DNA from: an uncultured Eubacteriales bacterium
GTDB lineage: Bacteria > Bacillota > Clostridia > Oscillospirales > CAG-272
Direction of reading: 5' to 3'
NCBI GenBank assembly: GCA_900547725.1
Contig: URHR01000029.1
Coordinates: 1-23,623, forward strand
DNA length: 23,623 nucleotides
In this document: positions 16,273 through 22,901 of the stretch, one piece after another
How positions within the stretch are numbered: the stretch's first letter is position 1
Layout: each line of letters starts with the position of its first letter
The notes under the pieces: generated by a model
Seen by the model: only the letters and a program-made list of their open reading frames with translations
Told to the model about the DNA's origin: nothing
The model's database searches: none
Translations under genes and position numbers: made by a program

Positions 16273-18843
16273 TTATTTTTTCGCTCTCTTTTTCTTCACC
16301 GGTATCGCACAAAGCGACAGCAGGATCAGCATTCCGGGAATGCCAAACCCGACAGAGGACGAACATCCACCGCTTTTCTCCTCGGTACCACTCCCGGTTT
16401 CGGCTTCGGTTCCGGATTCGGCGTTCGATTCCACCGAAACCGTCAGCGTTGCCGACAGACTGCCATCCGCATTTTTCACCGTAACGGTTGCAGTCCCCGC
16501 CGCCACTGCCGTGATCTCGCCGTTTTCACTGACCGTCACAACATCGGTGTTGTCGCTCGACCATACAAGCATATCCGTTGCATCCATTGGTTTTTTCGTC
16601 ACTTCAACGGTCTTTTTGTCGCCGACCTTCATCGAAACGGAGGGTTCCGCAAAGGTCAGTCCGGTAAGCGTGATTTTAACCGTAACCTTACAGACCGCTG
16701 TAAAAGAACCGTCCTCGGCGGTCACGGTAATATTCGCTTCTCCTCCGCCCTGCGCCGTGACAAGGCCGTTCGCCGTAACTGTAGCGACCGCCTCATTATC
16801 ACTGCTCCATGTCACATTCCGGTTGTCCGCATTCTCCGGAGATACCGTGCAGATCAGCAATTTCTTCTTACCGATCTCCAGCGTCAGTTCGCTCAGGTTC
16901 AGCGTTACACCGGTTACTTCAATCGGTGTGACCGTCACTTCACAGGTCGCCTCAAATCCGCCGTCCACCGTTTTCGCCGTAATCGTAGCGTGTCCGGGCT
17001 TGCTTGCCTTGACCTCGCCCCGATCCGAGACCGAAAGCACGGTCGTATCGCTGCTCGACCATTCCACACGAGAATCATAAGCGTCAAACGGGGTAACCTT
17101 CGCTTTCAGCGTTGCACTCTCGCCGGTCTTGAGGTCAAGTTTGGTCCGATCCAATTCAATTCCCGTCACACGGACTTCCGCCTTGCCCTGAATGTCCCGT
17201 ACCGGAACCTCTGTCAGCGTTTCCGTATAGGTCACCGCCGATTCGGCGGATGCGTCAGTCAATGTAAGCGTCAGTCCGACCGCATCCACTCCCATCAGGC
17301 TCAACGGCAACGCCGCTTCGACATTCCAGCCGCTCTCGGTTTTGACAACAATCACCAATGCATCGTCGGTCAGGGACTCGTCACTGCAGTTCAGCGTTCC
17401 GTTCTGTGAAATTCCGAACTGCATGGTGCCGTCGTCAAGTGTGACGGTCAGGACAATCCGATCTCCCGCAACGGGATCCGAATCGGAAACGGAGGCAAAC
17501 AGATACAGGTATTGCGAATCCGCCACCAGCCAGATGTCGGCACGCATATCGCTCCAACCGGTCTCTCCCCCGTCACCGGAGCCAAAATCATGCTTTTGGA
17601 AAGACACTTCATATGCCGCATCACAAATCCCGTCAATCTCCTCCGGCGTTCCGTTTCCGATGCTTCCGATGCGATAGGACCCCGCTTCCGTTGCATCCAT
17701 GAATTTTTCGCCTGGAGCCGATGTAAACGGCAGATCATCGGTTTCGTTTACCGTGACATTTGCAATCAGCGTTTCATAGCCCTTGCCGTCTCCCGCCACA
17801 GTCTGTGCGAGATGATATTGCTGTTCGCCTACGGTAATGAGACCGTCTGCATACGCCGCATAGTCCTTTGTATAAACGGTACAGCCGCTGATCTCTTTCG
17901 GCGCTGCATTATAAATTCTTCCGGCAAAGAAACCACCCGCAAGCGCATTTTCGCCGTTGTTTCCATAAACCAAACCGGAAGAGGAGCAGTTCCGCACAAC
18001 CAGATCCACCTGATTGGCAACGCCGAACAAACCGCCGCCTCTTGCATCTCCGGTTGAAACGGCGCCGAGATTGACGCAGTTTTCCAGAATACCCCGCTGT
18101 GCAAATCCAACAACGCCGCCCAACATGATATTATCACTTTTCCCCGATATACTTCCGTCAATTGTACCATAGTTGACGCAGTTCCGAATGGTTGCATTCG
18201 CAAAGACCGAATAACCGACAATGCCGCCCATTCTTGTCATACCGCCCCGATTTTCCGTTTTTGCGTTGATAACTGTTGCGTTGTTATAGCAGTTCTCGAT
18301 AAGCGTTGACCCATCTGCAACGCCCTGTGCAACCGCCAGAATTCCGGCGCCGTATACGGTCTTTACCGTCACGGTTCCGCTCTCGATTCCGAGATTCCGG
18401 ATCGTTGCCGTATAACTTAAACCGAACAGACCCGCAAGGCTGGAATTTTCTGCGGTTACGGCATTGAGATTCCGGATAACGTACCCTGCGCCGTCAAAGT
18501 TTCCGTTAAACGGAATTTTGCCGAGTTTTCCGTCATAATCCTTTCCGATCGCTGTCCATGGCTGATTGCCAAGATCGATATCAGCGGTAAGTCGGAAGTA
18601 AACATTCCGTTGCTGTTCCTTTTTCTCGTTGACAAGGTATGCGAGGTACGCCAGCGTTTTGCCGGAACCAATGAGATACGGGTCAGCTTCGGTCCCGCTC
18701 CCGCCGTCAAAGGCGGTTCCGACGCTTCCATCCCATGCGCTGCCATCTGCGGCGGTATCTGCGGAAACGGCAAACGAGGCAAACAACCCGATACAAAGCG
18801 CAGCAAGGGTGAACAATGCCTGAATTCTTCTGATTGCTTTCAT
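16273..18843 (-). CDS. Surface protein with GLUG repeats, CBM9-like and three BIG2 domains
   Basis: This protein of about 856 residues has, in order, a signal peptide ending near AVSA, a conserved AWDGSVGTAFDGGSGT block with TADIDLGNQPWTAIG, and a beta-helix of GLUG motifs (GGIVGYS...IRNCVNYGTIDG, GGVVGFA...LENCVNLGAV). A CBM9/DOMON-like sandwich follows (IDGICDAAYE ... ADIWLVADSQYLYLFASVSD). Three BIG2 Ig-like domains lie at about 557-640, 640-724 and 724-806, each with a WSSS/D core. A Glu/Gly linker, GGCSSSVG, a hydrophobic helix and KKKRAKK end it. It has no enzyme motif and looks like an adhesin or glycan-binding stalk. ATG 18843 has AAAGGA ten bases upstream; 18852 is the alternative. 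It is in an operon with the surface sialidase and carries the same type of C-terminal tail. Confidence 0.88.
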   Translation of the reverse strand: MKAIRRIQALFTLAALCIGLFASFAVSADTAADGSAWDGSVGTAFDGGSGTEADPYLIGSGKTLAYLAYLVNEKKEQQRNVYFRLTADIDLGNQPWTAIGKDYDGKLGKIPFNGNFDGAGYVIRNLNAVTAENSSLAGLFGLSYTATIRNLGIESGTVTVKTVYGAGILAVAQGVADGSTLIENCYNNATVINAKTENRGGMTRMGGIVGYSVFANATIRNCVNYGTIDGSISGKSDNIMLGGVVGFAQRGILENCVNLGAVSTGDARGGGLFGVANQVDLVVRNCSSSGLVYGNNGENALAGGFFAGRIYNAAPKEISGCTVYTKDYAAYADGLITVGEQQYHLAQTVAGDGKGYETLIANVTVNETDDLPFTSAPGEKFMDATEAGSYRIGSIGNGTPEEIDGICDAAYEVSFQKHDFGSGDGGETGWSDMRADIWLVADSQYLYLFASVSDSDPVAGDRIVLTVTLDDGTMQFGISQNGTLNCSDESLTDDALVIVVKTESGWNVEAALPLSLMGVDAVGLTLTLTDASAESAVTYTETLTEVPVRDIQGKAEVRVTGIELDRTKLDLKTGESATLKAKVTPFDAYDSRVEWSSSDTTVLSVSDRGEVKASKPGHATITAKTVDGGFEATCEVTVTPIEVTGVTLNLSELTLEIGKKKLLICTVSPENADNRNVTWSSDNEAVATVTANGLVTAQGGGEANITVTAEDGSFTAVCKVTVKITLTGLTFAEPSVSMKVGDKKTVEVTKKPMDATDMLVWSSDNTDVVTVSENGEITAVAAGTATVTVKNADGSLSATLTVSVESNAESGTEAETGSGTEEKSGGCSSSVGFGIPGMLILLSLCAIPVKKKRAKK

Positions 18844-18866
18844 GGTATTCATTTCCTTTCGTTTCG

Positions 18867-19007
18867 TTAAAGTTTATCAATGCTCCAGATATCACGAACA
18901 ATATCATCGCTGTTATCCGCTTCCGTCAGATCGGAAGTCCGGATAACATCGGTCTCTTCGGCCCAAATCAGATCAAAAACCAGCAGAAAATACTGTTTCA
19001 TCATCAT
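18867..19007 (-). CDS. 46-residue peptide with DVIRTS motif
   Basis: An unlisted small gene lies in the gap between the two GLUG genes. AAAGGAG sits just before three consecutive ATG codons (19007, 19004, 19001); the second or third gives the best spacing. The peptide starts with basic KQYFLLVFDLIWA, a hydrophobic stretch, then EETDVIRTSDLTEADNSDD and IVRDIWSIDKL, an acidic tail with no Cys. The GLUG stop at 19016 lies nine bases before the first ATG, and this stop falls 23 bases before the next start, so it fits the operon precisely. Small Clostridia peptides with a DVIxTS core are, to my recollection, common and mostly unannotated. A function as ribosomally made peptide, surface factor or leader peptide cannot be decided. 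Confidence 0.65.
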   Translation of the reverse strand: MMMKQYFLLVFDLIWAEETDVIRTSDLTEADNSDDIVRDIWSIDKL

Positions 19008-19015
19008 TTCTCCTT

Positions 19016-20695
19016 TCAGTCTGCGAGGATCAGATAGGCTTTCAGCACTTCCCGCTCGGCGGAATTATAAGGACTGAATCCGCCATCCACTGCGTAAGCG
19101 TAGGATTCATTCTGTTCCGTCCGGATATCCGCAAACGCCGCCTGCGCAACGGTCGTGATACTTCTTGCGTTGTCGGATTCGGCATAGTCCGCATAAACAT
19201 AAACCGTCTCGCCATTCCTGATAAAACTGATGTAAGTGCGCGCGGCAAAGGATCTTCCGTAATTTCCGGGAGTGATATCAACCAGCGCAACTTTTACGAT
19301 TGCATTGCCGTCCGCATCGTAGGACAATCCATCCTTAGCGGAGACATCCTGATAGAGCGTCCCCGTCACATTCAGCGTTCGGTGCGTAAAGGTCGATCGT
19401 TCCGCCATCAAATCAGCAGGGCAGATCAGCGTACCGATCTTCACTTCTGTCCCCTCGTCTTTCTGCGATTCAGCCGCCGCCAACGCTTTAGCGGAAACCT
19501 TGGCAAGAAAACGCAGTCCGCTGCTGTTTTTCACCAGACGAACGCCGGCACCGGCTTGCATCACAGGTGCATTCTCCTGTGCGGTCGGGTTCAGCCGGTC
19601 AGTGGAATTGACAGTTCCGCTCACTAACGCCACATCCCCATTTGCAAGCATTTTTTCGGCAAGATAGTAGGTCTTGCCGTCCTCGATCAGCGTGGCGCCG
19701 GTTTCTTCATATGCCAGCGTGTATGCAACGCAATTTGTCATGGTCGGCGCAGCCGTTGCTTTTCCGACAAGATATCCGCCTGCGCAATTCGTATTCGAAG
19801 TTCCGCTTGCGCTGAAGCGTGTGTAGACCAACCCGGAGGACGCACAGGTTTCCGCTTTTACATTGGCGGAAGTGGCAAAACCGATCAGTCCGCCCGCCCA
19901 GCAAAATCCGCCGTTGACTTTTCCGAGATTATAGCAGTTGCTAAGCGTGCCCGCCTGCGCCAATCCGCAGATTCCGCCAAACCCGTTATTGTTGTTACTC
20001 CCGGAGACGGAGGCGTCGACCATTCCGTAATTCACGCAGTTGGTCACCTGTGCATCGACATGGTTCATTACGCCGACAATTCCGCCCATCCGCATCATAC
20101 TGCCGTTGCTCCCGTCCGATATCCTCCGGATGGTAGCGTTATTATAGCAGTTTTCAATCCTCACACCGCTGTAAAAAATTTCGGCAACGATTCCGCCGCC
20201 GACCGGGCAGGAGACATTGACCGTTCCGCTTTCAATTCCGAGATTGAATACACTACCCGTCAGCATCGTGCCGAACAATCCGACCCGGTTTGCACTGCTG
20301 TCCGGAACGACTGCATTCAGATTGAGAATGCAATGCCCGTCCCCGTCAAAGTTTCCGTTGAAACAAAGGCGGTTGGCGTTGGAACCATCGTTATACTTTC
20401 CGATTGCTGTCCACGGCTGATTTCCGAGGTCAATATCCGCCGTCATGCGGAAGTATGTTGTTTTATTGTAGCGATTTTTCTTTTCGTTGACCTGTTGTGC
20501 GAGATATGCAAACGTTTTACCGGAGCCGATAAGGTACGGATCCGACGCTGTGCCGCTCCCGCCATCGAATGAAGTTCCGACACTGCCGTCCCACGCCTCC
20601 TCCCCGGTTGCAGAAGCGGGAACTGCGCTTCCGACGCCCCAAAGCACCGTCAGAGTCATCAAAAGCAGGATCAGACACGATAAAAGCCTTTTCAT
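19016..20695 (-). CDS. Secreted GLUG-repeat protein, first gene of the glycan operon
   Basis: This protein of about 559 residues has a signal peptide (MKRLLSCLILLLMTLTVLWG, cleaved near ASA). The same N-terminal block as its neighbour follows (AWDGSVGTSFDGGSGT, TADIDLGNQPWTAIGKY). Then come GLUG beta-helix repeats (GGIVGVM...VTNCVNYGMV, GGICGLA...LSNCYNLGKV, GGLIGFA). The C-terminal domain of about 170 residues (GAGVRLVKNSSGLRFLAKVS ... YADYAESDNARSITTVAQAAF) is of a type common in Firmicutes secreted proteins. It lacks BIG2 domains and any C-terminal anchor. It is clearly a paralogue of the gene at 16273-18843 over its first 330 residues. ATG 20695 suits the signal peptide; 20707 is possible but AAAGG abuts it. 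It probably binds carbohydrate or protein at the surface; no catalytic motif is seen. Confidence 0.85.
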   Translation of the reverse strand: MKRLLSCLILLLMTLTVLWGVGSAVPASATGEEAWDGSVGTSFDGGSGTASDPYLIGSGKTFAYLAQQVNEKKNRYNKTTYFRMTADIDLGNQPWTAIGKYNDGSNANRLCFNGNFDGDGHCILNLNAVVPDSSANRVGLFGTMLTGSVFNLGIESGTVNVSCPVGGGIVAEIFYSGVRIENCYNNATIRRISDGSNGSMMRMGGIVGVMNHVDAQVTNCVNYGMVDASVSGSNNNNGFGGICGLAQAGTLSNCYNLGKVNGGFCWAGGLIGFATSANVKAETCASSGLVYTRFSASGTSNTNCAGGYLVGKATAAPTMTNCVAYTLAYEETGATLIEDGKTYYLAEKMLANGDVALVSGTVNSTDRLNPTAQENAPVMQAGAGVRLVKNSSGLRFLAKVSAKALAAAESQKDEGTEVKIGTLICPADLMAERSTFTHRTLNVTGTLYQDVSAKDGLSYDADGNAIVKVALVDITPGNYGRSFAARTYISFIRNGETVYVYADYAESDNARSITTVAQAAFADIRTEQNESYAYAVDGGFSPYNSAEREVLKAYLILAD

Positions 20696-20784
20696 TTTTA
20701 TAACCATACCTTTCTGCGAAAGGCACCAACAAGGAATAAAACGGTCGGTGTCTGTTCGCTAAAAAAAATTTAACATAATTGTGA

Positions 20785-20790
20785 TATAAT
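20785..20790 (+). promoter_or_regulatory. Lone -10 element at the IS110 left end
   Basis: TATAAT occurs here with no recognisable -35 at 16-18 bases upstream, where the sequence is an A-run. In IS110 elements the -35 is supplied by the right end when the circle forms, so a lone -10 is expected. Its rightward orientation fits transcription of the leader and transposase. Confidence 0.45.
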
Positions 20791-20796
20791 ATTTGA

Positions 20797-21000
20797 GTGG
20801 GAAGTTACACTACAGAGCACGAGGAGGTAGGTGCGGTGCAAAAATGTAACCGCGCTCATTTATAGGTCGTCGGACATCTGTTCAAGCACCAACAAGTAGG
20901 ACGCAGAGCCTGTAAACTTATCTTTGTAAAAATGCAACTCGTTTTTATCCGGATGTCTAGTCAATGGCTTCTCACAAATCTATTGATTGGAGGGCATTGA
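20797..21000 (+). ncRNA. Candidate bridge-RNA region of the IS110 element
   Basis: About 200 bases between the -10 box and the transposase ATG have no gene. This is where IS110-group elements encode the bridge RNA that pairs with target and donor DNA. GACATC (20873-20879 area) can pair with GATGTC (20954-20960 area), enclosing most of the middle. Words shared with the flanking DNA lie at 20869-20883 and 20886-20896. The position is from established knowledge of the family; the fold and guide loops are not proven here. Confidence 0.45.
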
Positions 21001-21264
21001 ATGGGTAGACTGAAAATTGTATATCCGATCTGTTGCGGAATGGACGTTCACAGGGATTTTGTAATTGCCTGTATTGCCACTACAAATGTTCAAGGCGTAA
21101 CAGAATACCAATCCCGCAGATTTTCCACGTACACGGAAGAATTACGTGAGTTGAAGGCTTGGCTTGACAACAACAACTGCAAGGATGTTTGCTTCTGCCA
21201 TCACTATCTTTTTTTGACCGCCACTCAGACGGTCTTTTCCTTATGCTCTTCTTTGAAATCATGA
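21001..21264 (+). pseudogene. Truncated IS110-family transposase
   Basis: The first residues, GRLKIVYPICCGMDVHRDF and VIACIATTNVQGVTE, then STYTEELRELKAWLDNNNCKD, are the start of the DEDD RuvC-like domain of IS110 transposases, with the first catalytic Asp in CGMDVHR. GGAGGG lies upstream of the ATG. After KDVCF the sequence switches to unrelated residues until a stop. The expected continuation with the catalytic Glu and the whole C-terminal serine domain (full length about 400 residues) is missing. The protein is inactive. A hairpin followed by TTTT lies inside the unrelated tail at 21216-21238. Confidence 0.82.
21216..21238 (+). terminator. Weak hairpin terminator after the IS110 break
   Basis: A seven-base stem with one G-U pair (21216-21222 with 21228-21234, loop ACTCA) is followed by TTTT. 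On the opposite strand the same hairpin immediately follows a short leader-like frame. Confidence 0.4.
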
Positions 21265-21281
21265 TTGATGTTATGTTTCAA
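21225..21281 (-). other. Possible 18-codon leader peptide
   Basis: Downstream of the minus-strand promoter at 21340-21368, GGAGAG is followed by a TTG-started frame (KHNINHDFKEEHKEKTV, then TGA). The stop codon lies in the loop of the hairpin at 21216-21234. This looks like a leader/attenuator arrangement or a fragment of one. What it once controlled is gone or is the distant glycan operon. The non-ATG start makes it speculative. Confidence 0.25.
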
Positions 21282-21339
21282 ACTTCGCTCTCCTTTGAAA
21301 TTGTGATTTTCACACAGCAAATTCTCTCTGTGTACCACC

Positions 21340-21368
21340 ATTATAGCACAATTCATCCGAATTTTGAA
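21340..21368 (-). promoter_or_regulatory. Leftward promoter facing the IS110 fragment and glycan operon
   Basis: On the minus strand TTCAAA (21363-21368) and TATAAT (21340-21345) are 17 bases apart. It diverges from the AraC gene promoter about 40 bases away. A palindrome GCAATATTGC (21372-21381) lies between the two. It is the best visible candidate for a promoter that once drove, or still drives, the leftward operon. Confidence 0.5.
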
Positions 21369-21408
21369 TGCGCAATATTGCTTTTATTTTTTTATTTTTT
21401 GTTATATC

Positions 21409-21437
21409 TTGCTTTTTGAACCGGGATGTGCTATACT
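21409..21437 (+). promoter_or_regulatory. Sigma-A promoter of the AraC-family gene
   Basis: TTGCTT (21409-21414) and TATACT (21432-21437) are separated by 17 bases, about 30 bases before the ATG at 21468. Confidence 0.7.
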
Positions 21438-21467
21438 GATAGAAAGGATTACAAATGGAGGAAAGAA

Positions 21468-22322
21468 ATGTCATACCTCATTTATAACCGCCAGCGTGAT
21501 ATGGACGAACAGTACAACAGCCAGCACACGCACGACGATAAAATTGAGATCGTGCAGATTCTGTCCGGAAGCGGCAAAATTCTGGTTGGAAACAACTTCT
21601 GCGTATTCCGTCCTGGGGATGTGTTCATCATTGATGCCGGAGTCATTCACTACACATCACCGGATGTTCCTGCGGAATATACCCGCAACAAACTGCTGTT
21701 TGACCGCTCCCTGTTGGTAGGACTGACCGGAGAGAAGCCGTTTTCGCTGACCTCATTCTTTTTCCTCTCCGACCCCAAACCGCTTTCCGACCGCTTTGAC
21801 CGGATCGCCCAACTGCAAAAAGAGGGATGCTCTACCCTTTGCATCAGTGCAGAAATTCTGCTTCTGCTCGATCTATGCCTTTCGCATGAAACCGAGCGAT
21901 TCATTTCCGATGACAGCATCTCCGCAAAAATCATTTCCTATATCGATTGCAACCTGCAATCCGATCTTTCCCTGGACGCCCTTTCCGCCGCTATGCACAT
22001 CTCAAAATTTCACCTGAGCCGGATCTTCAAATCCGAAACCGGAATGACGCTTGGAAGTTATGTGCAGACCACCCGCCTCAACCACGCAAAAAAGCGCCTG
22101 CTTTTTTCCGACGATTCCATAGCGCTCATCTCCTCGCAGATCCGGTTCAATGACCCCGCCGCATTCTCCAAGGCATTTACAATGCGCAACGGTTGTTCCC
22201 CCATCGCCTACCGGAAAAACGGTCGCTCCGTCAAAGGGCCTGCGGACAAAATCCTGGACAGGGAGAAAGGAAGGGATTATGTACACAAGGGAGCAAAAGG
22301 AAAAGGCACTTGCGATATGTGA
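21468..22322 (+). CDS. AraC-family transcriptional regulator
   Basis: This 284-residue protein has an N-terminal cupin sensor (HTHDDKIEIVQILSGSGKI, FRPGDVFIIDAGVIHY) and a C-terminal AraC DNA-binding domain. Helix-turn-helix 1 is in LSLDALSAAMHISKFHLSRI; helix-turn-helix 2 is in IALISSQIRFNDPAAFSKAF and leads to the family end SPIAYRKN. I chose ATG 21468 because of GGAGG upstream. The cupin suggests a sugar ligand. It is divergent from the sialidase-mannosidase operon and is its likely activator, an inference from position. The last 30 or so residues after AYRKN are not AraC-like: the frame reads into the left end of an IS3-type element and overlaps its orfA. The DNA-binding domain itself looks intact. 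Confidence 0.88.
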   Translation: MSYLIYNRQRDMDEQYNSQHTHDDKIEIVQILSGSGKILVGNNFCVFRPGDVFIIDAGVIHYTSPDVPAEYTRNKLLFDRSLLVGLTGEKPFSLTSFFFLSDPKPLSDRFDRIAQLQKEGCSTLCISAEILLLLDLCLSHETERFISDDSISAKIISYIDCNLQSDLSLDALSAAMHISKFHLSRIFKSETGMTLGSYVQTTRLNHAKKRLLFSDDSIALISSQIRFNDPAAFSKAFTMRNGCSPIAYRKNGRSVKGPADKILDREKGRDYVHKGAKGKGTCDM

Positions 22323-22605
22323 CACGACACAGTCAATCACGGAGGTCATTCGGCGATTGGGATATCCGTCGAAACAGGCGTTGTACACATGGATTGCGAA
22401 TCGCGATAAGCTTTGGCAAAAGCCAAATGGCTTTCGGGGAGTCAACACTGCAGAACACCCGCGGCATCCGTCAGTAAATTTGAAAAATTCTGCAATCAGG
22501 GCTTGCTTTGAAGAAGGAAATGATGTACAATTCATATCAGCACAGATCGGATACAGCAGGGTCAGCATTTACGCCTGGCACAGACGGTCCCCCCCAATGT
22601 CTTAA
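22279..22605 (+). pseudogene. IS3-type transposase OrfA fragment
   Basis: The first 100 residues match the helix-turn-helix OrfA of IS3-family elements (IS150-like group): MYTREQKEKALAICDTTQSI, then TEVIRRLGYPSKQALYTWI and GFRGVNTAEHPRHP, with a second helix-turn-helix in FISAQIGYSRVSIYAWHRR. After that the reading ends abruptly in SPPMS and a stop. The coiled-coil C-terminal part of OrfA and all of OrfB (DDE integrase) are missing. ATG 22279 has AAAGGAAGG upstream. The element inserted at the 3' end of the AraC gene and overlaps its last 44 bases. The left end is probably near 22235-22250; no right end is visible. Confidence 0.75.
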
Positions 22606-22901
22606 GTTGAGCCAATAAGAGTAAATATCTCGTAAAATGGGCAAATATCTCGCGATTTTGCCCTATAATTTTGGAATTCGAAAATATCTTTCGAAAAAAC
22701 TATGCACCGCAAAACCGCGACTATGCACCGGATTGGTGCATTTTTTCTTGCGCCAAGGGATCGTAAGACCGCATGAAGTAAACGAGCCGAATATTGATTT
22801 AATTCGCAATAGTGTACGGCGGTACGCTTGCATTGTAACTCTGACTAAGGTGATTGTCAAGCCGTAATATGCATTTTAAAATGTCTTGATTGATAATTGT
22901 T
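22606..22901. repeat. Gene-free region with short direct repeats
   Basis: No gene is visible. AAATATCTCG occurs at 22623 and 22643 (20 bases apart), with a shorter copy AAATATCT at 22682. ACTATGCACCG occurs at 22699 and 22720 (21 bases apart). GGGCAAA/TTTGCCC (22639-22645 with 22657-22663) is an inverted repeat. The spacing of about two helical turns resembles protein-binding iterons. The remainder (22747-22901) shows nothing I recognise. Confidence 0.4.
22723..22746 (+). terminator. Intrinsic terminator
   Basis: A perfect seven-base stem ATGCACC/GGTGCAT (22723-22729 with 22735-22741, five-base loop) is followed by a T-run to 22746. The left arm is part of the second ACTATGCACCG repeat. Confidence 0.7.

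Larger units (their letters stand above)
20735..21264 (+). mobile_element. IS110-family left end with truncated transposase
   Basis: A non-coding stretch leads into the first 65 codons or so of an IS110-type transposase and then the similarity stops near 21195. IS110 elements have no inverted repeats, so the exact left boundary cannot be seen; it lies somewhere between 20734 and 20770. The right part of the element is lost. It sits between the glycan operon and the AraC gene. Confidence 0.7.

Noticed and set aside
16560..17170. Internal repeats in the BIG2 region as a possible DNA repeat array
   Set aside because: They are explained by three homologous protein domains; no identical DNA units or spacers suggest a CRISPR or satellite array.
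16154..17409. Plus-strand frames of 300-400 codons opposite the BIG2 domains
   Set aside because: They are shadows of the repetitive Thr/Val-rich coding sequence and look like low-complexity Ser/Thr/Val or Arg/His text.
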